64,000 bases of DNA from assembly GCF_003030305.1 (NCBI RefSeq), contig NZ_CP023676.1:806001-870000 (forward strand), read 5' to 3'. A program made the translations under genes and the position numbers. A model generated the notes under the pieces. The model was not told where the DNA came from and ran no database searches. It saw only the letters and a list, made by a program, of their open reading frames with translations. Below are positions 29,395 through 38,693 of this stretch, piece by piece; the first letter of the stretch is position 1; every line of letters starts with the position of its first letter. The stretch is from Cutibacterium acnes. GTDB lineage: Bacteria; Actinomycetota; Actinomycetes; Propionibacteriales; Propionibacteriaceae.

Positions 29395-29622
29395 CGCTTT
29401 CCTGGACGGCCCATCCCGAAGCGGCCTAGCGTTTCCGAGGAGCCCCGGCTGGACCTAGTGATAGAGCAGATACGTGGCTCATAGGGAGATCGGGCATGAA
29501 TGATCTCGTAGTACCTCAATCGTGCCCCTCCCAGATGGTCGACTTCGATGGGCATCCCATCATCAGCATCGTCTGGTACTCCTGGTGCTGACCGCTATCG
29601 TCGACTGGAAGGATTCCTCACC

Positions 29623-30054
29623 ATGGCAATGAGATCGGGATTCCTCGATCGTCGTCCTGTGCTGGTGGGGTTGGTATTTCTGGGGGGATGCCTAGGTACT
29701 CTCATACGCTCCGTAATTGCCCATGCGTGGCCGTCCCGGGCAGACGGTGTGCCGTGGGGGACGTTGGCTATCAATCTTGTCGGAGCTTTCGTACTGGCGA
29801 CTTTGCTCGAGCTGCTCGTCCACGCTGGCCCTGACCGAGGGGTTCGTCGAGCGGTGCGGCTATGCATCGGTACCGGATTGTTAGGTGGATTTACGACTTA
29901 TTCCGCCCTCACGGTGGAAGCCGGCCAACGTGTGATGTCAGGGCAGTGGTTATGGGGTATTGCCTATCTTTTGACGAGTGTCGCGGCAGGTGCATTGTTG
30001 GCATGGGTCGTGATCGCCGCGGTGCGTTGTGTCATGGGTAAAAGATCGTCATGA
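29623..30054 (+). CDS. crcB: CrcB/Fluc fluoride channel subunit 1
   Basis: CrcB proteins form dual-topology fluoride exporters; paired genes often make antiparallel heterodimers. The 143-residue product has four hydrophobic helices, GGCLGTLIRSVI near the start, GTLAINLVGAFVL and the signature GTGLLGGFTTYSALTVE. Start: ATG at 29623 (MAMRSGF), preceded by GGAAGGATTCC; upstream residues in the longer frame are not family-like. ATGA overlap with the second crcB. About 280 bases between pyk and this gene hold the terminator and nothing else I can identify. Confidence 0.9.
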   Translation: MAMRSGFLDRRPVLVGLVFLGGCLGTLIRSVIAHAWPSRADGVPWGTLAINLVGAFVLATLLELLVHAGPDRGVRRAVRLCIGTGLLGGFTTYSALTVEAGQRVMSGQWLWGIAYLLTSVAAGALLAWVVIAAVRCVMGKRSS

Positions 30055-30422
30055 CGATGTTGTGGGTATGCCTGGCTGGTGGTCTTGGGGCGGTAGCGCG
30101 TTTCCTGCTTGACTCGCGCATTAACTCGCGGTTCTCGGTTCCAGTTCCGCTAGGAACCCTAGTTATCAATGTGATGGGATCGCTGTTGTTGGGGCTCATT
30201 ACTGCGGCAGCTCTCAACCATCTGGGATTTTCACAGAATCTCAAAGAGCCATTGGGAACGGGCTTTTGTGGTGGGTTTACGACCTTCAGCACAGCCTCTG
30301 TCGAAACAGCGCGTGCTGCATACGGGTGCGGGAGGCGCGTGGGAGCGCTGCACTGTATGGGAATGGCGATTGCGGGAGTACTGGCAGCGATCCTGGGACT
30401 AGCCCTGGGATCACGGGTATAA
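30051..30422 (+). CDS. crcB: CrcB/Fluc fluoride channel subunit 2
   Basis: The second half of the pair, 123 residues and four helices. It contains LAGGLGAVARFLLDSRI, GTLVINVMGSLLLG and GTGFCGGFTTFSTASVE, matching the subfamily 1 motifs position for position. A four-base overlap with the first crcB implies coupled translation in equal amounts, consistent with a heterodimer. Ends ten bases before the 3' end of the convergent tRNA-Leu gene. Confidence 0.9.
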   Translation: MTMLWVCLAGGLGAVARFLLDSRINSRFSVPVPLGTLVINVMGSLLLGLITAAALNHLGFSQNLKEPLGTGFCGGFTTFSTASVETARAAYGCGRRVGALHCMGMAIAGVLAAILGLALGSRV

Positions 30423-30430
30423 GCCGACGG

Positions 30431-30513
30431 TGCCCGAGAGGGGAGTCGAACCCCTACGCCCGCAAGGACAGCGCATTTTGAGTGCGCCGCGTCTACCATT
30501 CCGCCACTCGGGC
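30431..30513 (-). tRNA. tRNA-Leu (anticodon CAA)
   Basis: An 83-base cloverleaf on the minus strand. The acceptor stem is GCCCGAG/CTCGGGC with discriminator A. The anticodon arm is GCGCA-CTCAAAA-TGCGC with anticodon CAA (genomic 30478-30480), reading UUG. A long variable arm typical of tRNA-Leu and a GGGGTTCGACTCCCC T arm are present. CCA is not encoded. Confidence 0.95.
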
Positions 30514-30691
30514 CGGCTTGCCTATTGTGCCACAGTTGCGCCCGGATGCCGATTCGCCGCTCACGAGGGTCGATTGGGCGGGCACTCTAGACGAGGAGAT
30601 CCGCTAGTCGGGGGCATGTGCATGTGCGGTAAGACCTCATAACCACTAAGATTAAACCGAGTTGTCAACGTTCGACATGCAAGGAATCACC

Positions 30692-31324
30692 GTGAGCAAG
30701 CCACAGGACCTCACTCGGTCAACCTCTGACTCGGGGGCGGAGGCGGAACATCCACGTGTCGTAGTCGCCGAGGACGAGGCTCTTATCCGTCTCGATCTCG
30801 TCGAGCTGCTCGAGGAGCATGGTTACGAGATTGTCGGCCAAGCTAGCGACGGCGAGGAGGCTGTCCGTCTTGCCAACGAGCTCGAGCCCGACCTGATCGT
30901 CATGGACGTCAAGATGCCCAAGATGGACGGCATCACTGCGGCCGACAAGATTGCCGAAGACCGTATCTGTGCTGTCGTCATGCTGACCGCTTTCTCACAG
31001 CGTGACCTCATCAAACGTGCCAAAGAAGCGGGTGCGATGGCCTACGTCGTCAAGCCTTTCGATGCTTCGGATGTCATTCCGGCTATCGAGATTGCTATGG
31101 CCCGTTTTGCCGAGATCCGCGGCGTTGAGGACGAGGTCATGGACCTGGAGGAGCGCCTCGAGTCGCGCAAGATTGTCGACCAGGCCAAGGGTATTTTGCA
31201 GACCAGCCTTGACCTTACTGAGCCAGAGGCCTTCCGGTGGATCCAGAAGACCGCCATGGATCTGCGTAAGTCAATGCCAGAGGTCGCTCAAGGAGTTATC
31301 GATCACGCCGAGAGCGAGAAGTGA
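30692..31324 (+). CDS. pdtaR: ANTAR-domain response regulator (PdtaR-like)
   Basis: A 210-residue two-domain regulator. The receiver has the acidic pair EDEALIRLDL, phospho-acceptor Asp in LIVMDVKMPKMDG, conserved Thr in MLTAFSQRDL and Lys in YVVKPFDAS. The C-terminal ANTAR domain (SRKIVDQAKGILQTSLDLTEPEAFRWIQ) binds tandem RNA hairpins and acts as an antiterminator. In mycobacteria the PdtaS/PdtaR pair senses copper/NO. The GTG at 30692 has AAGGAATCACC before it; earlier in-frame starts are possible. No kinase gene is adjacent. Confidence 0.9.
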   Translation: MSKPQDLTRSTSDSGAEAEHPRVVVAEDEALIRLDLVELLEEHGYEIVGQASDGEEAVRLANELEPDLIVMDVKMPKMDGITAADKIAEDRICAVVMLTAFSQRDLIKRAKEAGAMAYVVKPFDASDVIPAIEIAMARFAEIRGVEDEVMDLEERLESRKIVDQAKGILQTSLDLTEPEAFRWIQKTAMDLRKSMPEVAQGVIDHAESEK

Positions 31325-31343
31325 TCTCGGGCTGCTGGTCCTT

Positions 31344-31757
31344 TTAGATGACCTGACAGGTCATCCTTCCAATAGCACAGATGCGGCCCTCATCGTCGAC
31401 GATTTCGACGATGTGGGTTGTTGTGCGTTTACCGAGATGCACGGCTGTCGCGGTAGCGATGACCTGATGACCGTGGGGCGGGCGCAGGTGCGAGACTGAC
31501 AGTTCGGTTCCCACGGCTGAATGCTCGAGCGTCCGTGCGTGGGCCATGGCTGCCAGCGACCCGGCGGTCTCCACCAGGACTCCCGAGCCGCCCCCGTGCC
31601 ACAGGCCCATAGGTTGGGTATTGCCGTCGAGCGGCGCGGTGACGACGCAGCGGTGAGGTGAGATCTCTCGGACTTTGACGCCGAGCTTGTCGTCAAGAGG
31701 ACTGACGAGTTGTGCCAGCCAGTCGGGAAGCGGATGTTCAGGAACGGAATACGTCAC
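31344..31757 (-). CDS. PaaI-type hotdog-fold thioesterase
   Basis: A 137-residue hotdog protein. It has APLDGNTQPMGLWHGGGSGVLVETAGSLAAM, the PaaI/YbgC-like acyl-CoA thioesterase core, followed by HLRPPHGHQVIATATAVHLGKRT. It probably hydrolyses an aromatic or medium-chain acyl-CoA; the substrate cannot be read from the sequence. It converges with pdtaR (20 bases) and diverges from polA, with 71 bases shared as promoter space. Confidence 0.8.
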   Translation of the reverse strand: MTYSVPEHPLPDWLAQLVSPLDDKLGVKVREISPHRCVVTAPLDGNTQPMGLWHGGGSGVLVETAGSLAAMAHARTLEHSAVGTELSVSHLRPPHGHQVIATATAVHLGKRTTTHIVEIVDDEGRICAIGRMTCQVI

Positions 31758-31828
31758 AGGTGAAGCATGCCACCGTGTGCCACCTTGATCGCATCCCGTT
31801 GTCCGTGGCGTCCTCTAAAGTCAACGAT

Positions 31829-34507
31829 ATGAGCGAGACGACGCAGCCCATCCTCATGGTCCTTGACGGGCATTCGATGGCCTTCCGGGCTTTTTACGCC
31901 CTGCCGGTCGAGAACTTCACCACCTCGACGGGGCAGCACACTAATGCAGTGCATGGCTTCGTCGCGATGCTTATCAACCTGCTGCGTAACGAGAAGCCCA
32001 CCCACGTCGCGGTGGCATGGGATCTTGCCGGAGGCACTTTCCGCACCACCGAATACTCCGAGTACAAAGCCGGTCGTGCCGCTATTCCGCCAGAGTTCCC
32101 CGGTCAGATTGACCTCATCAAAGAGGTCCTCGATGCTCTTCGCATCGTTCACTTGTCTAAGGAGAACTACGAGGCCGACGACATCCTTGCCACTTTGTCG
32201 ACCCGGGCGACTACAGAGGGATTCAAAACGCTGCTGGTTTCTGGGGACCGTGACGCCATGCAGCTGGTTAACGATCAGGTGACGGTGCTTTACCCACGCA
32301 AGGGCGTTTCAGACCTTGCTCGCATGACGCCGGAGGCCGTTGAGGAGAAATACCTGGTGCCTCCGGCACGGTACCCGGAGCTGGCAGCTTTGGTGGGGGA
32401 GAGCGCCGACCATCTGCTCGGGGTTCCCGGTGTTGGCCCTAAGACAGCGGTGAAGTGGCTAACGGCTTATGACGGTCTGGAAAACCTCATCCGTCAGGCC
32501 GACACCGTTAAGGGGAAGGCGGGACAGTCCTTCCGCGATCACCTCGACGACGTCATCCGTAACCGCAAGCTCAATGCCTTGGTCCGTGACCTTGACCTTG
32601 ACCTCACCCTGGCCGAGCTTGCCCGTCATCCCTGGGACCCGAAGGCTACTCGCGCGGTCTTTGACACCCTGGAATTTCGCACCCTGTGGGACCGCGTTCG
32701 TGCCCTGGCCACCGAATCTGATGCCGATGGGGTCGATGAAGTCGACGACACCCTCGAGATCTCAGGGACGGTCCTGGAACCACGGACATTGAATGATTGG
32801 CTGTCCACAACTGCAGGTCGCATAGGCGTCGACGTCACTGGTAGCTGGGGAAGTGGATCTGGAGATGTGGAAGCTGTCGCGCTGGGAGGCGTCGACGGTA
32901 ATGCAGTGTGGTTCGACGCCGCCGAGTTGAGCCCTGAAGACGAGGACGTCTTTGCCGCCTGGCTGGCCGACAAAGACCGTCCTAAGGTCATGCATTCAGC
33001 CAAGGGTCCGGTAGAGGCCCTCGCCGAGCGCGGCTGGGAGGTCGCGGGCCTGACCTGTGATACCGAGCTTGCCTCGTACTTGCTGCATCCAGATCGCCGT
33101 GCCCACAAGTTTGACGATGCGGTACGTACCCACCTCAACGTCGCCCTGGGTGAGGCAGAGGAAAACTCTGACCAGGCCATGCTCGATTTTGGGGAAGACC
33201 ATTTTGCTGAGTCGATGGAGAGAGCAGTGGCTGTCACCAGGCTGGCTGACGTCATGGAGAAAGAGGTCGAGGCGCGCGGCGGGGCCGAGCTGCTGCATGA
33301 TGTCGAGATGGGGGTACAGAGGTGCCTTATCTCAATGGAGCGTGCCGGTATCGCCGTCGATACGGACATCTTTGAAGGGTTGCGCTCCGAGTTCGACGAG
33401 CGGGTAACACGAGCCCAGGAGGCTGCGTGGGAAGCAGCTGGGGAGAAGATCAATCTGTCCTCGCCTAAACAGTTGCAGGGAGTGCTGTTCGACAAGCTCG
33501 ATATGCCTAAGACCCGGCGTACTAAGTCCGGGTACACGACTGACGCGGACGCTCTGGCTGGGTTGTACGAGACGACCGAGCATCCTTTCCTTGCCCATCT
33601 TCTCGAGCACCGAGACGCCATCAAGTTGCGTCAGACCGTTGATGGGTTGCTCAAGGAGATCCGTGATGACGGTCGAGTCCACACCACGTATATGCAGACG
33701 GTTGCCGTGACTGGAAGATTGTCGAGCAAGGACCCGAACCTTCAAAACATTCCGATGCGTACCGAAGAGGGACGACGCATCCGCGAAGGGTTTGTTGTCG
33801 GTGAGGGGTACGAATCCCTCCTGAGCGCTGACTACTCGCAGATCGAGATGCGGATTATGGCGCACGTATCTGGGGACCAATCTCTCATTGACGCCTTCCA
33901 GTCGGGTCAGGACTTTCACACCGTGACGGCATCACACGTATTCGGCGTTGCTCCCGAGGATGTCAGCGTGGCGCAACGTTCCAAGATCAAGGCCATGAAT
34001 TACGGACTGGCCTATGGATTGAGTGCCTATGGGTTATCTAACCAGCTCAAGGTCAGCGTGGGTGAGGCTAAAGAACTCATGGCCGACTACTTCAGCCGGT
34101 TCGGAAAGGTACATGAGTATCTCGAAGAAGTCGTTGACCAGGCGCGTCGTCAGGGATACACCGAGACTCTCCTGGGACGTCGTCGTTACCTTCCTGACCT
34201 CACCTCAACAAACCGTCAGCGCCGAGACATGGCCGAGCGTGCCGCCCTCAACGCTCCCATTCAGGGATCGGCAGCGGACCTCATCAAACTGGCCATGCTC
34301 GCCACCGACCAGAAACTTGCTGAGGCAGCTTTGACAAGCCGGGTGTTGCTGCAGGTTCATGATGAACTCATCCTTGAGGTTGCCAAGGGTGAAGAGGAGA
34401 AGGTTCGCGAGATCGTTACCAACGCTATGGGACACGCCATGGACCTATCGGTCCCGTTGACGGTGTCAATTGGGGTCGGACGGTCCTGGTTCGATGCTGC
34501 GCACTGA
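31829..34507 (+). CDS. polA: DNA polymerase I
   Basis: An 892-residue enzyme for Okazaki fragment processing and repair. The 5' nuclease has LMVLDGHSMAFRAFYA, YEADDILATL, VSGDRDAMQLV and GVPGVGPKTAVKWL. The central 3'-5' exonuclease fold is present but degenerate: the first catalytic motif reads RIGVDVTGSWG instead of D-x-E, so proofreading is probably absent, as in mycobacterial and Thermus enzymes. The polymerase has LSADYSQIEMRIMAHVSGD, KIKAMNYGLAYGLSAYGL and LLQVHDELILEV. Start: ATG 31829, since upstream residues overlap the divergent gene and are not conserved. Confidence 0.95.
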   Translation: MSETTQPILMVLDGHSMAFRAFYALPVENFTTSTGQHTNAVHGFVAMLINLLRNEKPTHVAVAWDLAGGTFRTTEYSEYKAGRAAIPPEFPGQIDLIKEVLDALRIVHLSKENYEADDILATLSTRATTEGFKTLLVSGDRDAMQLVNDQVTVLYPRKGVSDLARMTPEAVEEKYLVPPARYPELAALVGESADHLLGVPGVGPKTAVKWLTAYDGLENLIRQADTVKGKAGQSFRDHLDDVIRNRKLNALVRDLDLDLTLAELARHPWDPKATRAVFDTLEFRTLWDRVRALATESDADGVDEVDDTLEISGTVLEPRTLNDWLSTTAGRIGVDVTGSWGSGSGDVEAVALGGVDGNAVWFDAAELSPEDEDVFAAWLADKDRPKVMHSAKGPVEALAERGWEVAGLTCDTELASYLLHPDRRAHKFDDAVRTHLNVALGEAEENSDQAMLDFGEDHFAESMERAVAVTRLADVMEKEVEARGGAELLHDVEMGVQRCLISMERAGIAVDTDIFEGLRSEFDERVTRAQEAAWEAAGEKINLSSPKQLQGVLFDKLDMPKTRRTKSGYTTDADALAGLYETTEHPFLAHLLEHRDAIKLRQTVDGLLKEIRDDGRVHTTYMQTVAVTGRLSSKDPNLQNIPMRTEEGRRIREGFVVGEGYESLLSADYSQIEMRIMAHVSGDQSLIDAFQSGQDFHTVTASHVFGVAPEDVSVAQRSKIKAMNYGLAYGLSAYGLSNQLKVSVGEAKELMADYFSRFGKVHEYLEEVVDQARRQGYTETLLGRRRYLPDLTSTNRQRRDMAERAALNAPIQGSAADLIKLAMLATDQKLAEAALTSRVLLQVHDELILEVAKGEEEKVREIVTNAMGHAMDLSVPLTVSIGVGRSWFDAAH

Positions 34508-34669
34508 TACCACTCCCAACCAGCCGGATTCGGAATGGGGGCACCTGAGACGCCCCTCATACCTCGACCGCCATTCCCCGTCGAGCTACGCGGGATTGAA
34601 GTGGCCATTGTGAACCCGGTGGATAACGGTGCCGACGTGCAGCGTTGGAAGAAGCTCTCATGCGTGGGG

Positions 34670-37512
34670 TCATGCTGGGGCATACTCCACCATGCGCTCG
34701 GCGAGTACCGAGAGGGCGTGACGCCAGGGCTTGCCCGTAGCTCGTTCCATGCCGAGTTCGCAGGTGCGGTTGGCGGACAGATAGAGGTCGAATTCTCGTT
34801 CTGCTAGCTCCGTTGCCTCGCGGCGAGTGGCTGACTTGGTGAGCTCTGGATGTAGCATGCCGCGGTCCCCAGCGAACCCGCAGCAGCCCCAGGCGTCGGC
34901 GACGACGACTTCGTCTGCCACCGCTTCGGCACAGCGCTGCAACGAGGCGTTCCAGTCTATCCGGGTCGACGAGCATGTTGGGTGGAGTGCCGCCGACGCG
35001 ACCTTGGGTAGCCCCGGCATGATAGGCAGAACCTCGTCGGCGACGTACTGGACAGCATCGACTACTCGAATGTCCTTGACACCTTCATACTCGAGCTCGT
35101 GGACGAAGCCTTCCGAGCAACTCACCGCGTCGGAGATCACCGTCAGTTCGCCGTCTCGGGTAGATTGGCGCATGATGTCAACCACACGACGACGCATCGT
35201 CGCGTACCCCTGTGTCATCCCCTTGGATTTCCACGGGGTGCCGCAGCACAGCGAATTGATCCCCTCAGGAACAGTCACCCCGATCCCAGCCGCGGTAAGC
35301 AGAGAAATTATCGCAAACTCGGTTGTCTTCTCGCCCGGCATGACGCCACCGAACATGGTGTTGACACAGGCCGCAGGTACACCACCTCGGGGCGTCCATG
35401 CGGGGCGCTGCGGTGACCGGAGCTGCGTCGTTTACCACCACCAGGCAACTCATCGGAAACTTGCGGAATACGGTCGGCTCCCAAGACGGCGCGGGCAGCT
35501 CCGGTGAGGACATTGGTTGCTGCTGCGGGAACAGGTTTGATCGCTGACATCCCGGCGCTTGCTGCCGTGACGAAGGGCCCCCACCCCTTAGCCGCTAGAT
35601 CCCAGGTGGCCTGCCAGGCTGCTGGGTTATGTTCGGCTCGGAGCCGCCGTACCAGATCGCCGGTATTGATGTGTACAGGACAGTTGGTTTGGCACATGCC
35701 GTCAACGGCACAGGTCTGCACTACCGGGTAGGTCGCACGCTCTTCAAGGTCGGTCGCGAGCACTTCATCCCCGTCAGCTCGTGCTTGAGCGATGGCGCGT
35801 TGCATGACGATCCGCTGGCGAGGCGTCAATGTGAGATCCCGTGACGGGCAGACTGGTTCGCAGTACCCACATTCGACACACCGATCGACCTCATCTTGGA
35901 CAGTTGGGGTGAGCTTGACCTCCTTGAGGTGCAATTTCGGGTCGTCGGTGATGATGGTGCCGCGGTTGAGCACTCCTGCCGGGTCCACTGATTTTTTGAC
36001 CTGACGCATGATTCGGTAAAGGTCAGGCCCGTATTGGCGTGCGACGAAGGGCGCCATGATGCGTCCGGTGCCATGCTCGGCCTTGAGGGTGCCGTGGGTA
36101 TTGAGGACAAGGGTCACCATGTCCTCGGTGAATTTTTCGTAACGATCCAAGCCCGCTTTGTTGCGGAAGTCTTCGATGACGAGGAAGTGAATGTTCCCGT
36201 CCTTGGCATGGCCGAAGATGATCGACTCTGGGTAATTGTGTTCGCTGAAAAGTTGCTGCAGGTCTTCGCACACCGCGGCGAGGTTTTCGACGGGAACGGC
36301 GATGTCCTCCAGCAGGGCTGTCTGGCCCGACTGCCGTGTGCCGGCGACCTTGGCATAAAGGCCACTGCGCAGGGTCCAGATTGGGCCACGCACAGCGGGG
36401 TCGTCGGTGAACGTGGGCTTATTGACCAGATCCAGTTCGGAGGTGACGGAGTTGCCAGCTGCGACAGCCTCATTTCGTGATTTTCGATCTGGGCAGTGGT
36501 ACTCGACGAGAAGAGCGGCATCTCCGCTCCCGGGAGCTGGCGGGATGATGTGACCGTTGACCGGGTCATCGCGACACAACTGGAGGGACGAGGAATCCAT
36601 CAGCTCAGTGACGGTCACCCCGGATTTCACTAAAGCTGGTAGTGCCTTGGTGGCAGCGTCAAGAGTGGGGAAGTGGAGCAAGGCAGTGGCCAGGTTTGGC
36701 ATGATCTTCACGGTGTTCATAACGGCCGAGGAGATGAATCCAAGGGTCCCCTCCGAACCGATCATGAGGTGGGAGAGGATCTGCGCTGGAGTGTCGTAGT
36801 CGAGGAAGGCGTTGAGCCCATAACCCATCGTGTTCTTGCGCGAGAATTGGAAAGTGATTTCGTCGGCACGGGCCTGCTCTCGGCATTGGTCTCGTAGTGC
36901 CATGAGTGTCTCGACGAGTTCGGGCTCGTCATGGGCCAGTTTGTCCTCACATTGTGGGTCAGCGGTGTCAATGACGGTGCCTGATGCCAACACGAAGATC
37001 ATGGAGTCGAGGGTGCGGTAAGAATTGGCGACGGTGCCGCAACTCATACCCGAGGAGTTGTCGGCCAGCACTCCGCCGAGGGTGCATGCCACTGACGACG
37101 CCGGGTCGGGGCCGAGTTTGCGTCCGTACCTGGCAAGGACGGAATTGACGGCGACGATCGTCGCCCCAGGCTGGACGCGAACCTTGCGGCCGCCGTCGAG
37201 CACCTCAATGCCGCGGAAGGACCGTCGGGCGTCGACCATGACACCGTTCGTCAAGCCCTGCCCGGACAGACTCGTTCCGCCGGAGCGGAAATTGACAGCC
37301 ACCTTGTGGCGTTTGGCGGCCGCCATGGCTGCAGCGACGTCGGAGGTGGATCCGGCGCGGACGAGGACGCTAGGAGTGAGCAGGTAGTGGGATGCATCAG
37401 GAGCTACTGCGGCGAGGTCGAGCGGATCTTGGCTGACCTTGCTTTCTCCAAGGGCCTCTAAAAGATCTGTGAGGAGCGAGGATGGAAAGGGCGAGCGCGC
37501 ACTACGGTTCAT
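34670..37512 (-). pseudogene. FAD-linked dehydrogenase with Fe-S and CCG domains, frameshifted
   Basis: Product would be about 947 residues of the D-lactate/2-hydroxyacid dehydrogenase type: FAD-binding domain (NFRSGGTSLSGQG, ACTLGGVLADNSSGM), FAD-oxidase C-terminal domain, 4Fe-4S motifs (CVECGYCEPVCPSRDL, CAVDGMCQTNCPVHINTGDL) and two CCG domains (CCGTPW, WGCCGFAG). The frame breaks near 35373. Restoring one C on the coding strand joins VVYL to PACVNTMFGG, exactly the expected start of the first CCG domain, and the total length (2843) is one base short of a multiple of three. Real mutation or sequencing error cannot be told apart. The 162 bases between polA and this gene show only an imperfect hairpin. 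Confidence 0.85.
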
Positions 37513-37591
37513 AAGCCTCAGAATAGAAGTGGCTGAATGTGCGCGCTCGCCTCAGGGTGGCCTTAGATGAAATTATGGAGCCTGATAAAAA

Positions 37592-38369
37592 TCATGCGAC
37601 TGGATATGCGTAGAAGATGACGCGAGAGTCAAATTCTCCAGTTTTCTTGACGTAATCCCAGCAGATCACAATGGCGGCCTGGGCCGGACCATTGTTGTCG
37701 TAAAGGATATTTGAATTAGGGTTGTAGTCCTTGACCATGACCTTGGTGTCGTGATCGTAGCGATAACACACGGTCTGCCCCGTCTTGTCAGTCAGGCGGA
37801 TAATGTCGCCCTTCTTAATGCCGTTGTTTTTGTCGTAGAGGCGGTTACCAAGAGCCCCACCCTTGTGGTAAGTTATGCGCGGTCAACACAGTGTTCCCCT
37901 TGTCGGAACCGATCTTCGGGCCTTGGTTAAACCAAGCCATTGACGAGGGGTCATTCTTTGGCGGTGCCCCAGCGGCCCCAGTCTCATCTACGCCTCGGGA
38001 TAGTACCTTCGCGGACGCCTTCATCCCGTCGATGGAATATTTCACCGGCACGATCGGCTTGGGGGTTTTCATGCAGCCGGCTGGAACCGGGCCTTTTTTC
38101 GCGGCCGAAGCGGCGGGAATGCCCGACGTGCTAGATGTCGTGGTCGCGGTGGTTGATGATGCTGCTCCAGCAGCAGAGTCGCTGTCATTGTTGCGCTGAA
38201 TGAAGATAACGGCGATAGCGGCGATGATGAGAGCAATGACCACCACGAGCGCAACGATTCGCCACTTCGGGCCGCCCGGCTGTGCGCTGTCGCCGGCATG
38301 GGTAGTCGAACTGTTCGACGGGGTTGACCTGGTGGAAGGTTCTTGGCGTCGGGGAGACCGATCGGTCAT
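37592..38369 (-). pseudogene. srtF: Class F sortase, frameshifted
   Basis: Sortases attach LPXTG proteins to peptidoglycan. The protein has a cytoplasmic tail, a membrane helix (IVALVVVIALIIAAIAVIFI), a Ser/Thr linker and a class F core starting GCMKTPKPIVPVKYSI. The frame stops after VLTAHNLPQGWGSW, but removing one A near 37871-37874 gives LTAH-TYHKGGALGNRLYD, the family's conserved histidine region. This continues to VICWDY (catalytic Cys) and SRVIFYAYPVA (catalytic Arg) with stop at 37592. The span of 778 bases is one more than a multiple of three. It would be needed to anchor the HtaA protein at 40411. Confidence 0.85.
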
Positions 38370-38507
38370 AACTGTGATGTCCTCCAGGGCTTGCGAGGGT
38401 TCAGACTCGGGATGGATTTCCCGAATGCGGACGGGGTCCGAGGGAACGGATCCAGATGTAGGCTACCTTCTTGTAGGATAGACCTCCTATTGTGCTCAAC
38501 TTTCGTG

Positions 38508-38537
38508 TTGACGGTGAGCACGGCAAGAACCGTTAAT
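38508..38537 (+). promoter_or_regulatory. Candidate rpsA promoter
   Basis: TTGACG (38508) and GTTAAT (38532) with 18-base spacing fit a housekeeping promoter, leaving an rpsA leader of roughly 150 bases. The rest of the 324-base sortase-rpsA gap has a 7-bp inverted repeat GTGCTCA/TGAGCAC (38492-38521) overlapping the -35 and no gene that I can support. Confidence 0.4.
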
Positions 38538-38693
38538 GAAAAGAAGGTTGGTTGACCCTTCGTGGTTTCGGGTATTACGCTGGCTACTGCGTTGTGGTCT
38601 GTGCGATCTCGGACGGGAGTAGATCGTGCTCGACCCCACGGTCGGGGCTGCGGCGTGTTTCAAGCCATATAACATCAATCGGAGTCCTACTAC

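Noticed and set aside
29395-29622. Fluoride riboswitch upstream of the crcB pair
   Set aside because: The GGNGAUGG and CUGAUGACUCC-type core segments are not present in the pyk-crcB gap; only a terminator hairpin is convincing.
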